Part shown: piece by piece, positions 34,402 to 46,499 of the stretch | Numbering within the stretch: the first letter of the stretch is position 1 | Layout of the letters: each line of letters begins with the position of its first letter | Assembly: GCA_022749755.1 (NCBI GenBank) | Contig: CM040443.1 | Location: 7,603,191-7,667,190, forward strand | Direction of reading: 5' to 3' | DNA from: Azadirachta indica | Taxonomy: Eukaryota; Streptophyta; Magnoliopsida; Sapindales; Meliaceae | Length of the DNA stretch: 64,000 nt | Notes under the pieces: model-generated | What the model was told of the DNA's origin: nothing | What the model saw: the letters and a program-made list of their open reading frames with translations, nothing else | Databases searched by the model: none | Made by a program: the position numbers and the translations under genes

Positions 34402-37317
34402 TCAAAAGTAACTTGATTGGGCTTGCAAGAGGTCAAGTTGTGCCAATAATTTTGCAACGATTGGCTTCAATCTGGAATCACCCTTCTGGGCAAGGTCAAT
34501 AAGCACAACCTGGGCAGATTCTCCATACTTTACTCTGTGTTCCTCAATTCTAAATATCCTCTCCAGTATCCATAATGCTTTCTCTTGTGCTTTTACATTA
34601 CCGGATTCTAAAACTTTAATAATGGGTTGAGTTCCCAAAAGTTTTGCTAAATAATTGCTTCCGCTTTCCCAAGTTTCATCCTGCAGGAGAGTTGCAAGGG
34701 CACCAAGCACCTCTTCATCAGCTTCCCTCTCTATACCTTCCAATACTTTAACCAATGGAGACACAGCCCTTGCCTTGACTAAACAAAACGTGCTTTTGAC
34801 AAAGCAGTACCCATCATGAACTTCACAAAATGCATCTGCAGAAGGAGGAACACACAACCACCTTGACTTTTTAGACTTCCGAAGAGAGAGTGAATTCTGA
34901 GATAGCTGCGCTAGTGAAGACGCCGCTCTTCTTTTGGCAATCACTGACCCATTTGACAGCAACTTGACAAGCAAAGGAATCACCCCATGTTCTACTGAGG
35001 CAAGTTGTAATTTCTTATCAGAGGGAATTGTAAACCGAATCAATATTCCTGCAACACTCTCGAGTAAGGAATGCATCGAAGGAGTTGACGTTGTCGATAT
35101 AGTGCTTGAACTCATTAGGGAAATCAGTATGGGCAGCAAGTTTGTCTTTTTAAGGTATTCTGTAGTTTTCTTATCACTGCTGGGTATATTGCTCAATATG
35201 CCAATTGCAGCAGCTTTTTCATTCTCGGATGTTGATGATGAAACAATGTTGACTATAATGTTAAGATAAGTATCCCCTAGCTGTTCTGTTAACTCTTCGG
35301 ATAAATCTTCAGAGAGAGTGCAAATCAAATTCAGTGCAGCTTTCCTGATCTTAGTGTTGGTTTCCATCAGAAAAGGTAGTAGAAGTTTAATTGCACTGTT
35401 TTCCTTCATCTTTCTTCTAACATTTGATGCACTAGAATGAGTAGCAATGCTATTGAGGGCTTGTAACAGGTGATACTGGATTGCTGGACTGGAAAGATTT
35501 AAAAGCGAAAGCATTTGCTGAGCCACATCTCGGTTGACAAGTATAGATTCAGACTGAGCAATTCTTGCAAGAATTGCTGATGCTGGCTCTCGAAGAGTCA
35601 TTAAAACAGATGTGACAGAGAAAAGGAGCTGTAGCAGAGGTACCACAATGCCTGAACTAATCAAACGTGATGTATTTTCTGTCAAGGAGGACAAATTTTG
35701 CAATGCACTTAAAGCAGATAGCTTGGCTTCTAGTTTTCCAGCTTTAAACATTTTAACAAGAGGCTCAATTGCTCCATCCTCTCCAAGGGAAGCTCTACTT
35801 TGGTCTGTGAGCTCCATCCTTGAGAGTGCTGTTGCCATGAGGATCTTGCTCATGTCAGAACCTGCAAAACGTGGTATGGATAGTTTCAACAGACAATAAG
35901 ACACCTTGGCACATAGGGACATAAAAACATCAGTCTTTTATAATCACATCATTCCCTAAATTATTCACAATACTAATCTAGAAAACTGTACTATCTAAAT
36001 TATTCACAACATGAAACTAAAAAGCTGTAATATCTCTAGATTCATTCAAGTAGATCTGCATCTGAAAAGAAGGAAGTAAGAACGTAAGGTAATGCAACTT
36101 GTAAAAGAAAACTTAAAATTACCTTCCTTCAGATAATGCACCAATGGCTTAAAGTAGCCAGCCTCCGCCATATAAAGTGCATTCTGGGTGTTGCTTGACA
36201 ATACATTTAATAACTTCCCTGCATCATGTGAAGCAACTTGGTCATCCCCATTAAGCATGGCAACTAACATAACAATGCATCCCTGGATTCTGCCTAGACG
36301 CCGCCAAACTACAGAAAGATCAGAAAGATCCAGTAACAGTCCCACAGCTTCCCTTTGCTCTTCCACATCCCTTGTCAAAGATTTCACCAATGCAGATAAT
36401 GACCCAACATCGGCCATCTTCTCCTGCAAACTACTATGACTCGTAAGATAACTAACAACTAAGAACTCCCTACTTATACATAATACAAGAAAATATCAAA
36501 TTCAAATATGATATACCTTGTAGTCAGCATTTTCTGATGCTAAACTTCTTAATACTTGAAGTATACTTAATCGATTTTTTGGCTTGCTTGAACCTAACTG
36601 GTTAAAAAGAACTGAAATGACTCCTTTCTCGTTCATCCATTCACTACCAACTGTTTTACCATTAATCAGTTTTCTTAATTCCAAAAGAGCAAATATCAAT
36701 CTTTCATCATCCCCATACTTAAGTTGCAATGCGACATCATCTATTCCAAGGCTTATGCTTTCCTCCTCAATACCTTCTCTTTCCTCCACAATTTCTTGTC
36801 TTTCCTCTTCTATTTCTGTTTCTTTTCCGGATTCAAAGTCACTAACAACCCCGGATTGAGGACTTGGACATGGGCTTTGGATTGAACTTGAACTTAGACT
36901 CTTTTCAAACCTTGAATTCATCAATTCCTTATGCAATGCTCCAATCTTTTCTTTGATATCCAACTTCAAATCAGTACTTGCAAAGAGCACGAGGCCTAAG
37001 GATCTCCCCATATCTTGCGTTAAATCCTCCATTTGCTTATTAATTAATCTTGAATTGGAACTTTTTATCAAACACTTGGCTCGAATAAACTCTTTTCCGA
37101 GGGATTCAACTGCTTTTCGATTTGGAGGTGTGTTCATGACTTTATCATTGTCTTTTATGTGATCAAAAACTGGAGTGAACTTCTCAAGAATATCTGCAAA
37201 TTCGTTGAAGATTTCTATCTCGTATTCCGAGTTTCTTGCAATTGATGCTACCTCCTCACTCAAGGCTTGGAGCTCTTTCACGAGCTCCAAGAAACTTCCA
37301 CTACATGTGTCTTGCAT
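34402..37317 (-). CDS. Armadillo-repeat protein related to PUB43/44, lacking a U-box
   Basis: Three coding exons, 37317-36517, 36423-36123 and 35861-34402, encode 853 aa. The start is the first ATG in frame (MQDTCSGSFLELVKELQ); upstream in-frame codons have no ATG. Residues 1-~150 are a helical N-terminal domain like that of U-box/ARM E3 ligases (ALSEEVASIARNSEYEIEIF, AKCLIKSSNSRLI). An acidic Glu-rich linker follows (ETEIEEERQEIVEEREGIEE), then about 600 residues of ARM repeats. These include the insertion CEVHDGYCFVKSTFCLVKA found in PUB43/44-type proteins. At the place where those ligases carry a U-box there is only the Ser/Pro-rich and acidic linker; no CPI/TxxMxDPV-like motif is visible. 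Likely role: a protein-interaction scaffold or competitor of PUB ligases (inference). The 5' leader up to about 37790 is purine-rich and may contain an intron. Confidence 0.85.
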
Positions 37318-38726
37318 TTTGTAAAACTCGTACAGATGTTGGGAGCAAAAAAAATAAACAAAAACGAATTCAGGCAACAGAGAAGATTTTCAGACGCAGA
37401 GAGTACTCGGAGAAATTATTAAACAAAACAAGATTACTAGAGCAGAGAGATTAAAGAATAAGGCGTTGAAAAACAGACAGAGCTGAGAGAGAAAGCGGAC
37501 ACAGTGAAGAAACTGAGAGAAATTAAAGATGAAAAACAGATTAACAGTAGAAACTACACAAACACATACATAAACCAGAGAGATAGACATATACCTATAA
37601 TGTCTTCAAACTTAGATAAAGAAGAAAATTAAGAGATGAAGAAACGAGAAGAGACTGAACCTGAGGAAGAAATGCGAGACTGACGCAGAGAAAGGAACTG
37701 ATTGTTTCGTGTTGATAGGGAAATACAAAGAAGAGAAACGAAGTGAAGAAGAATAAAACGAAAGACCGGGATTTATATTATATTCTAATTGTATGATTTT
37801 GTATGTTTACGTTTGTCTCCTTGTTTCTTCTCCTTCAACTTCAACAAGAAACAAATAAGTTAAAAAGCTTACGGTAGTTTCTGGGTCTTTATCCATATAT
37901 GTAAAATGGAAGCTTGCGGTTGGAAGCAAGCGGAGAAAAGGTATCGACCCCGTTAGTGTCAGTCGGCTCTGACTTGTGGAGAAGACTCGGTCAAAAATAC
38001 TCTTCTTCTGATCCAAATTACATTTTCTTTTACTGTCAGTTGCTTTTGAATTTACAAATGTTGCAGATGATGATTTTGACTTGTTTCCTCGTAAGTGGGA
38101 AGGCTTTCAATCATGAAATTTACAGGGAGTAATCTGACTTCTCTCCATCTTTACCCCGCAGAAACAACTGTTTCATTACTTCAATTTTCAGTACGTTTGG
38201 TTTGACTACACTTCGATTGGATGGCGTGACATGTACCGTGAAGCCTGCCTGGGCTGGAAGGGCGATGGCGTCTTCAACGATGTCGTTTTCAATTATTGTT
38301 CCATACCACATGGGCTATTGACGGAGAAAAATAAATTAGATGGACCATTAAAGGCATTTATTATTCCATAAAATCATGTTGTATGTTTTATGTTTTTTAA
38401 TTATTAATATTTTATAATTAATTATTTTCAAAAAATAAATAATATCCATGGCGTAATATATTTCTTTAAAAAAAAATTATGTAAAATATTTGTATCATAA
38501 ATCATTTATACACTCGTTCGATTGAAAAGAAAAAAAGATGATTATAATGATAAAAGAAAACATTTAATACATACCGAATTTTCTCATTGGAAAGCACGTG
38601 GGCGTACATGGAACATGCAAAAGTCCAACCCAAAGTTAGCTTTGTCAAGTTGAAAACATTAAATGGGATTGGGCCATGTCGCCATTGAAGCCCATCTAAA
38701 CGGAAACAAGAAAAGAAAGGAAATAA

Positions 38727-38745
38727 TATATATATATATATATAT
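38727..38745. repeat. (TA)n microsatellite
   Basis: Short alternating TA run in the divergent spacer upstream of MED28. Confidence 0.85.
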
Positions 38746-39167
38746 TTTCAGGGGAAAAAAGAGATCTCACGATTATAATTCAAAAAATGTGGAATGTGAT
38801 TACGTGACGATAATCATAATAGTACCGCAGTAAGTAATATAAAATATAGCTGCTTGTGGAAAACTAGCAGAGAAAAGATCCTTTCCTTTCTGCATTATCT
38901 TGAAATTAATTGTTTCCTTTTTCGGAGGCATGTGCACAGAACACTTCCAACGTTTTCAGTAATTAAAATAATTAAAATACTGAAAACGTGCATATTACAC
39001 TAATATTTAGGAAACCATGATGCTTATGAAAAAGTTTATTTTGTCCCTTTTTTTTTCTAATTACAAAAATTAGGACTAATTAAATATTGATAAGGATGAA
39101 AAATTTAAGGGATGAGGATGAATTAGAATTTGCAAATAATCTTTCAACTGCATTACTATTTATTTAT

Positions 39168-39176
39168 ACACGTGGC
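39168..39176 (+). promoter_or_regulatory. ABRE-like G-box ACACGTGGC upstream of MED28
   Basis: Perfect ACACGTGGC about 280 bp before the MED28 start codon. This is the core bound by ABF/AREB bZIP factors. A second G-box core lies about 570 bp further upstream. Presence is certain; function is not. Confidence 0.4.
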
Positions 39177-39451
39177 GAAAGAAGAAATTGGGGTATCAAA
39201 AAACACTGTGTGTCCACGGAGATTACACTTCTCTTTTTGTTTTTTTTGGTAATTTAAATTTTTATTTCGGGACTAATTTGTCAAATTTAATATTTTTTTT
39301 CTTATTTGGTTGCCATTTCTTTTATTTATTTATTTTTTTATTAAATGGGTATTGCATTTGCCTTCCTTTATTAAAAATCGTCAGCCTTAATAGAAATTTA
39401 AAAGCGTTATACTCTCTCTCTGGCTTGGCTCAAGGAAATAAACACATAAAC

Positions 39452-39872
39452 ATGGGTGATCGGCAACGACAGCATCCACCAGAACAGCAATCTGTGCAGC
39501 CTTCGGCGGTGGAAGATATGATTGCTTCTGTGAATGCCTTAGACACTGCTTTGCTTCCATGCTTGCGTGAAATAGAGCCCAGACCCGATACTGCGCTAGA
39601 TTTTCAAGCACCCTTGACAACAGCCTTTGAAGAACTGCCGGCGACGGAGCATGAAGCCACCTATGAGTATCCTCCGCCGTCTAATCATCAGAGTTTGTGA
39701 CCTTGTCTTCCTCATTCTAGTAATTAACATATTTCTGTTCATTTTATGTATGAGGAAATTGCAAACGTTATGTGCTCTGTTGTCTTATAATGCTAGTGCA
39801 AAATGTACCCTTAGTTACATTACATACCCACATAACATAACTTTTTAATATATTTCTTTAAAACCCAAAAAA

Positions 39873-39934
<62 letters not shown>

Positions 39935-40608
39935 GCAATCTATAGTTAAACTCTGAATATTTTTCACCATTGCAAATATGCTCTTAATCTACTAGTTCAC
40001 CGAGAATTACCTTTCTACAATTTGCTGATCAGTAATTAAACAACATCGATCAGCGGAAGGAAACACAAAATTGGAAGGATTAAATTATATGATTAGATTT
40101 TAGTTTTAATGAAACTTGGAGTTTGAACTCGTATTCGAAACTGCTAGAAGTGACTAGTAGGGACTTAGATAATTCATATAATGTAAGCGCAAATTAAAAT
40201 ATGTTTTCCAGCTTATATACCGTCAATATTCTCGCTGAAGAGGTGGTATTTTCATTTCGCTGTTGGTTCAGCTGATGTGGAGAAGCATGTTAGAGATTTC
40301 ATGGAGGCTGCGAAAAAACTTCAGCAATATTTCCTCTGTCTTCAACGCGAGAACAAGCCAACAAAGGCTGAAACACTCAGAAAGGTAATCCTGATCAAAG
40401 ACATAATAATTATTGTTGGCTTCAACTTATTACTGATCATAATCTTTAATCGGATGTTTTTTTGGTTTTCAAGGAGATTGCTGTCATGGAAGAAGAGTTA
40501 AAGATGAAAGAAGAGCTAATTCAGAAGCAAAAGAAAAGGATCCAAGACTGGAAGGAGGAGTTTAGAAGCCGATTGGACAAACACAATTCTGAATTACAGA
40601 GGATGTAA
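39452..40608 (+). CDS. MED28: Mediator complex subunit 28
   Basis: Three exons, 39452-39692, 40272-40384 and 40474-40608, encode 162 aa. The N-terminal half includes AVEDMIASVNALDTALLPCL, and the second exon reads TDVEKHVRDFMEAAKKLQQY followed by LRK. The third is a charged coiled coil (EIAVMEEELKMKEELIQKQ ... FRSRLDKHNSELQRM). This order matches plant MED28, a Mediator head-module subunit bridging transcription factors and RNA polymerase II. The first donor is the weak A|GTTTGT at 39693; it was chosen because it joins SNHQ to TDVEKH as in homologues. Without splicing there the frame stops three codons later. Intron 1 (579 bp) holds a long (AAT)n array. Confidence 0.88.
39874..39934. repeat. 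(AAT)n microsatellite in MED28 intron 1
   Basis: About 20 uninterrupted AAT units. Likely polymorphic in length. Confidence 0.95.
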
Positions 40609-40897
40609 TTGACATTTCCATTTGGGTTCTGTAATTGCAATAGGATTCTCGTTACAGTGCTAGCTGTTTGTAAACTTTAAGCGTCTCTTGATTTCAATCC
40701 AGATACGTGATAACTATGAGCAAAAGCTAGACAAAATTAAAAAAACCTTCAAACAAACTAAACATGCAAAGGCCAAGCCTGCCACGTATGACCGAATATG
40801 CAGGTGGCAGTTTCTCCATTTCTCTCTCCCTCCCGCGCTCTCCTTTTGCTGCAGTCTTAACTTTTCTCGACCCATCTCTCGACGTGTGTCTGTGAAA

Positions 40898-43800
40898 ATG
40901 AACCCTCAAAGCCTTCTCGCTTCTGCAGTAATCAACATAGGCTTGGCGTTCGTAGTTCTCTCACTCTTTTCCATTCTCAAGAAACAGCACTCAAATTCCT
41001 ACATATACTACGCTCGTCGTCTGTCAGTACAGCAAAACATTCCATTTGATCACTCGTTCACTCTGTCGAGAATTCTCCCTTCGGTTTCTTGGATCCCCCG
41101 TGCTTTTCGTGTTACTGAGGATGAAATCCTCCAAACCAGTGGTTTGGACGCGCTTATTGTCATCAGACTCTTTAAATTTGGGTCAGTACTCAGTAATTTA
41201 TATAAATTTCAGAACCTTACTGATGATCAATTGTCATAAACATATTTGATTTAAGGCGATAACGAAACCCAGAAAGTTATTCTTTAATTCCGAGAATGCT
41301 TTCATCTGTAGTATTTTCAGTTAATTCCTGTTTACATCGCACAACTAGCCTCACCCCATAAAAATGATTCCTTTTTGTTAGTTGAACTGTGTACATTTAA
41401 TCAATTCCTTTTAGTACCATAAATCATGAAAACCTACCGTGTTAGGATTTGTGCGCACCATATTGCTTGCTGATCTGTGCAGTGCTTGCATATTTTCTCT
41501 GAATTGACATGGTATTGTTGTAAAATGTTGAATGAAATGATATAGCATATTGACAGTAGAGAGTTTTAATACGTTTTTTTTTTCAGTATCAATTTCTTTG
41601 TGGTTTGCTCTCTCGTTGGATTGTTGATACTTATTCCAATTAATTACTATTGTGAGGATGAGCCACCACCCCTTACGCGCTACCAGTCCATGGATTCTTT
41701 TACAATATCTAACATTGGTAATGGCTCCAACAGGTCAGAAAATTTCTTTTCGTCAAGTTTAAATTTGCTCACGGAGATTAATAATAAGTTTGAAATATCT
41801 GATGAATTCTATTTTCATTTTCCCTCTGTTTCATGTATTAACATTCACTGACCTTGAGATCGAAACCTTGCCATTCAATCTGCTAAAGAATTTCCTTTTT
41901 TTTTTTCATAGGCTTTGGGTGCATTTTACATGCTTGTGGTTTATAACTTTCTATGGATTATACTTGTTGTATAAGGTGAGTTTCGCACAGTGATAATTTT
42001 TCTGTTAAATAAGAATTTTCCCTTGAGAAGCGCTTATGGCTCGTTATTGGTGCTATGCACAGATAGGTTCAAGTTGGAGCAATGGATTATTTTGACTCAT
42101 GTTTCTTCTTGAACTTTGGCATTCAATATAAGTTGACTTAAGAGGTGACTTCATCAATCCTCTCATCTCCAGGAATACAATGATATTTTGATTAAAAGGA
42201 TCCAACAACTACAAAACATTAGGCAGAGGCCTGATCAGTTTAGTGTTCTTGTTCGACAAATTCCCTTCTGCGATGAACATGGGGCTCGTGGGTGTTCCGT
42301 TGATCATTTTTTTTCTACGCACCATCCACACAGTTACCATTCATATCAGATGTTATACGATGGAAAGAGTCTTGAAGGTTTGTTGGTAAGGTTTTTAAAC
42401 AATTTAGAATCGGGTTCTCCATGCAATTCTGCTGCTTTTGCGGCCTGCATTATGACCATTTTGGAAAAATCATCTGCAGCTGAGATTCCCTTGACATTTA
42501 ACAATGTGTATACCTGCATGCTACTTCTACAATTTTCTTCACCATAACACTCACAGCTATTCAGGGAACTGGCAGATTTTTTGTAAATTTGTTTGAAACG
42601 AAGAAAATTCAACGTTTTTTTTTTACCACAATTTGTTTTGAAATGGGTATTTTAGCTTGAGATTACCAAGAAATTGACTCTGCATTCTCTGAAAACATAA
42701 GTGACATGTATCATCTTTAAATATCATGTCCTGCATAAAGCAGCTTCCATTTCATTTTTGTTTCATTTCAGCAGAGACCCTCTGACAAATATTATTACAT
42801 GTAGAACAAGGCAAGATATATTACAAGGGACATAGAGGATTTGAGAGGGAGGTCAACTATCAAGAAACATAACAGAGAGCCTTTACTGTTGGATGCTTCA
42901 CAAAAAGATATAGCAAAAATAAACCTGTATGAAGAAAAGCTTCAAGAAGTGCATCATAAGATTCATCAATTACAGAGTGAAAATACGCTCAAAGATATGG
43001 TAATCTCTTGGTAGTGATAATTATATATCATATTTGCAGAAATGGTGTTATGACAAGGAAATGGAAGACAGCTTTTTTAGCCTTTTCTCTTCTGTTAAAT
43101 GTGTGAATGTAACATCTTACTTGCACGTGATTGGCTGTCATTTCATCTGCTTTAATAGATCCAGTACCTGCTTTTCGTAATTTCATGTGCACATTCTTCC
43201 CTGAAGATAGATTTAGAGAATGTTGCAGGAAACATTATAGCAACAATGTGGTGCACATTTTTCCCCTTTGCGATTGAGATGCTTCCTCTTTCTGTCTCTT
43301 GAACTCATTGTTTGAGTTAACATGTATACCTTTGAGCTAAATCATGACTATGATATTAATATCTTTGGAGAAAATTCCTGTCTTTGTGCATATATGTTTG
43401 TAAATGCAGATTAATTTGCTTATTTTTCTTTCTTGTTTGTAGGAGTTGCCAGTTGCATTCGTTACATTCAAGTCACGCTGGGGTGCTGCACTGGCTGCCC
43501 AGTCTCAGCAGCATTCACATCCACTTCAATGGATCACTGAAAGGGCTCCTGAACCAAGGGATGTATACTGGAGGAATCTGACAACTCCATATCAAATATT
43601 GCCATTTTACAAAATTGGAGTTGTTTTTGTGGCATCACTTCTTACAATTTTTTTCACTGCACCAGTCACAGCTGTTCAAGGAATAGCCAGGTTTGAGAAG
43701 CTAAAAAAATGGTTCCCTCCTGCCATGGCTATACAGTTGATGTAAGTAAACTCGTTTCTCTGCATCTCCTTTAAATCATTAGTAAATTGTGGGAATTTTC

Positions 43801-45116
43801 TTGTGTGCTGGTCCTAAAACCTCACCAGTGTAAAAACCCAGAACACAATCAGTTAATTTTTTTTGGCATATTAACTGCCCAACAGACCAGGTTTAAGCTC
43901 TGTTGTGACGGGTTATCTTCCAAGCGTCATTCTCAATGCATTTATATATATTGTTCCCTTCGCAATGCTTGGCATAGCTATAATTGGCGGCTCCATATCG
44001 AAGAGCAAAGTAGAGATCAAAGCCTGCAACATGGTTTTCTGTTTTCTTGTTGGAAATGTATTCTTTTTGAGCTTGATATCAGGATCATTACTGGATGAAA
44101 TTGGAGAATCTTTTACTCATCCTAAGGACATCCCTAGTCATTTGGCCCGTGCAGTTTCTGCTCAAGTAAGCCTGGTTTGCCTTTTATCATATCAATAATT
44201 TTTATGCAATATTTACTACTCTTTCAGGTTTGGCTAAAAACTTTGTGTTCTCCAGGCAGATTTTTTTATGACGTACATCGTGTCAGATGGACTCTCAGGT
44301 TTCTCTTTGGAAGCTCTTCAGGCTGGCATGCTATTATTAGACTTCATAAAATCGCATACATGCGGGAGGGCAAAGGAGAATCCTTATCTTTATTCATTGC
44401 CTTACTTCAGAGTCATCCCTTCGGTGTCCCTGTCAATTCTCATCGGTATAGTATATGCAGTCGTGGCCCCATTGCTGCTTCCATTTCTTGTCGGCTACTT
44501 CTACATCGGCTATGTTGTGTACATCAACCAGGTTAAACTTAAACTGATCAGCTTTCTCACATTAACCTGGTATACATAAATATCTTTCAATCTGATTTTA
44601 TGTAAACATGTTGCAGATTCAAGATGTATACGAAACAACATATGAAACATGTGGACAGTACTGGCCATATATTCATCATTACATATTTGTGGGACTGATT
44701 CTCATGCAAATAACCATGATCGGCCTTTTTGGACTGAAATCAAAGCCAGCAGCTTCCATTGCGACAATTCCTCTCTTACTCGTCACAATAACGTTCAACG
44801 AGTACTGCAAAATCCGTTTTCTTCCCACATTTCTCCGTTTTTCCATCCAGGTACATAACATTTGATTTGATATCCATCCTATCACTTTCTACTTTGTCAC
44901 TTTGTTTCTTAATGGTGTTGTTTTTTGATTTCACAACCCATGAAATTTCATGAGACGCAGAATGCCGTCGAGAATGATGAACTTGACAAGAAGAGCGGGC
45001 ATCTGGAAGTATATTACAGAAATGCAGGAAATGCTTACCGCCAGCCCTCTCTGCGGACTATCAATTTGATGGCTTCCGATTCAAACTTAACACACCCGTT
45101 TGCTTCTTCACTGTGA
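40898..45116 (+). CDS. CSC1-like/OSCA hyperosmolality-gated Ca2+-permeable channel
   Basis: Ten exons: 40898-41181, 41587-41733, 41912-41975, 42173-42385, 42805-42999, 43443-43741, 43886-44165, 44256-44531, 44617-44850 and 44961-45116, giving 715 aa with all phases consistent. The start ATG gives MNPQSLLASAVINIGLAFVV, the first membrane helix. Next come an early transmembrane domain, a cytosolic RNA-recognition-like region (FSVLVRQIPF ... ELPVAFVTFKSRWGAALAAQ) and the conserved 7TM DUF221 pore region (ERAPEPRDVYWRNL, LPSVILNAFIYIVPFAML, FFMTYIVSDGLSG, PLLLPFLVGYFYIGYVVYIN). Family members are mechanically or osmotically gated cation channels of the plasma membrane, related to TMEM63/TMEM16. 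The N-terminal half resembles the HYP1-type OSCA2 clade; clade assignment is tentative. It starts only 289 bp after the MED28 stop codon in the same orientation. Confidence 0.9.
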
Positions 45117-46499
45117 TTCCTAAGCGAGCTCTTGAACATTAAGAAAAATTGAGGGGGAATTAAAGCTCTATTTGATATTATTCAAGTTGCTTTTCAATAA
45201 TAAATTTGTAATATAATATACAAACTCTCCTCTTTACAATGATACTGTTATATTATTACTTTTTATATTTTTACAATGATACTGTTGTCTCGTTAATTTA
45301 TATGAAGATAATTTGTAGTCTTAACATTCTTAATTTATAAAAAGAATTATATATAAATTAACTCAATCATATTAAGCCGGTTGAATGAAAAGTTTTATGT
45401 TTTAAAGTAACACAAATTATATTGGAACTAAATTAAATTAAACCGTTTACACTGTTAAACTAAATTCACTTAACATGTGATCTAATTGTCCTTGGACCAA
45501 CTTGATTTAAACTCTTTATATTTTAAACTAACCGAACCAAATTAAATGAAATTAATTCATATTTTTTAATAAACCAAATTAAATTGTTTATTCTTTCAAA
45601 CCGAATTAAATGGAGTTAAAACATATCAAATTGTTAGTTTAACGGGAGTATTTGAAAATTCTAAAAAAAAGAAAAGTGAATTTCAAAAAAAAATTTACTG
45701 GTACACCATTAATCAATATTTAACAACATTATGTAAACTTTAACATATGCATTATTATTCAAAAAAATAGTGAAATATGAAAGTGGTAAGCTAGCAAGCG
45801 TTGCATTTTTTTCCTCCAAGTTAAAAGATTCTAAGAAGTTTTTCATTTAACAACAGTAGAACAGAAAAAGGAAGACCTAGAGTAATTTTTTATGTGGTAC
45901 TTTTAGAAAAGAATGTAAAGGAGAAATAAGATAATAATTAAAAATGAAGTAAAATAAATTAGTAATAATGAGAATTTAATTAATTCATTATTTATAATTA
46001 ATAAGCTCGTTTAGTTTACCCCTACCAAAAAATCAATTTAAATTTGATTAAATTTTACTTTGACTGTTATATTTTTCTAACTAAAACTTGTTGAAAAACC
46101 CGGTTGCTTTTAATAAAAGTTAGAAATTTATTTGTCACAAATGTAAAAAAAAATAAAAAAGAATTGTCTTTAGTTAAAAATAAGGAAAGTTTAGTGATCC
46201 GAATGTTATTATCCGAAAAAGTTAAAAACCCTCCTTCCTCGGTGCATTCGGAAACAGGCTCTTCTGTTCTTTCACTTTTTAAGAGCTCCGTCATTAATTT
46301 CGAGCAGATCTCCATGTTATTGAGTTGAAATGTTTCAATCTTTCTTATTCTTTTTCCTCGTCTGAAGCTGCGTTCTGCTGTATATTTTCTTATTCTCTTG
46401 GTGAGACTATATTTGATTTCTCTGATTTTGCAGGCCAAACACTTACTGTGTAAGATTCTCGAACTCCCGTGGGTTGAAATATTTCCTTTTTTCATCTTC
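45117..46499. other. Intergenic, OSCA 3' flank and INTS9 5' region
   Basis: A/T-rich, with no recognised element. A 144-codon minus-strand frame (46067-46501) covers the likely INTS9 5' UTR and shows no known domain, so it is not called. Confidence 0.55.

Larger units (their letters stand above)
37318..39451. other. Divergent spacer between ARM-repeat gene and MED28
   Basis: Contains the 5' leader of the ARM gene (to about 37790), a (TA)n run at about 38727-38745, a G-box CACGTG at about 38595-38600 and an ABRE-like ACACGTGGC at 39168-39176. A 63-codon minus-strand frame at 38120-38311 has no recognisable domain. Confidence 0.55.

Noticed and set aside
38120..38311. 63-codon minus-strand frame upstream of the ARM gene
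   Set aside because: No recognisable domain or neighbouring exons; could be a fragment but cannot be supported.
39188..39451. In-frame N-terminal extension of MED28
   Set aside because: Hydrophobic AT-derived sequence in a likely promoter/5' UTR; homologues start near MGDRQ.
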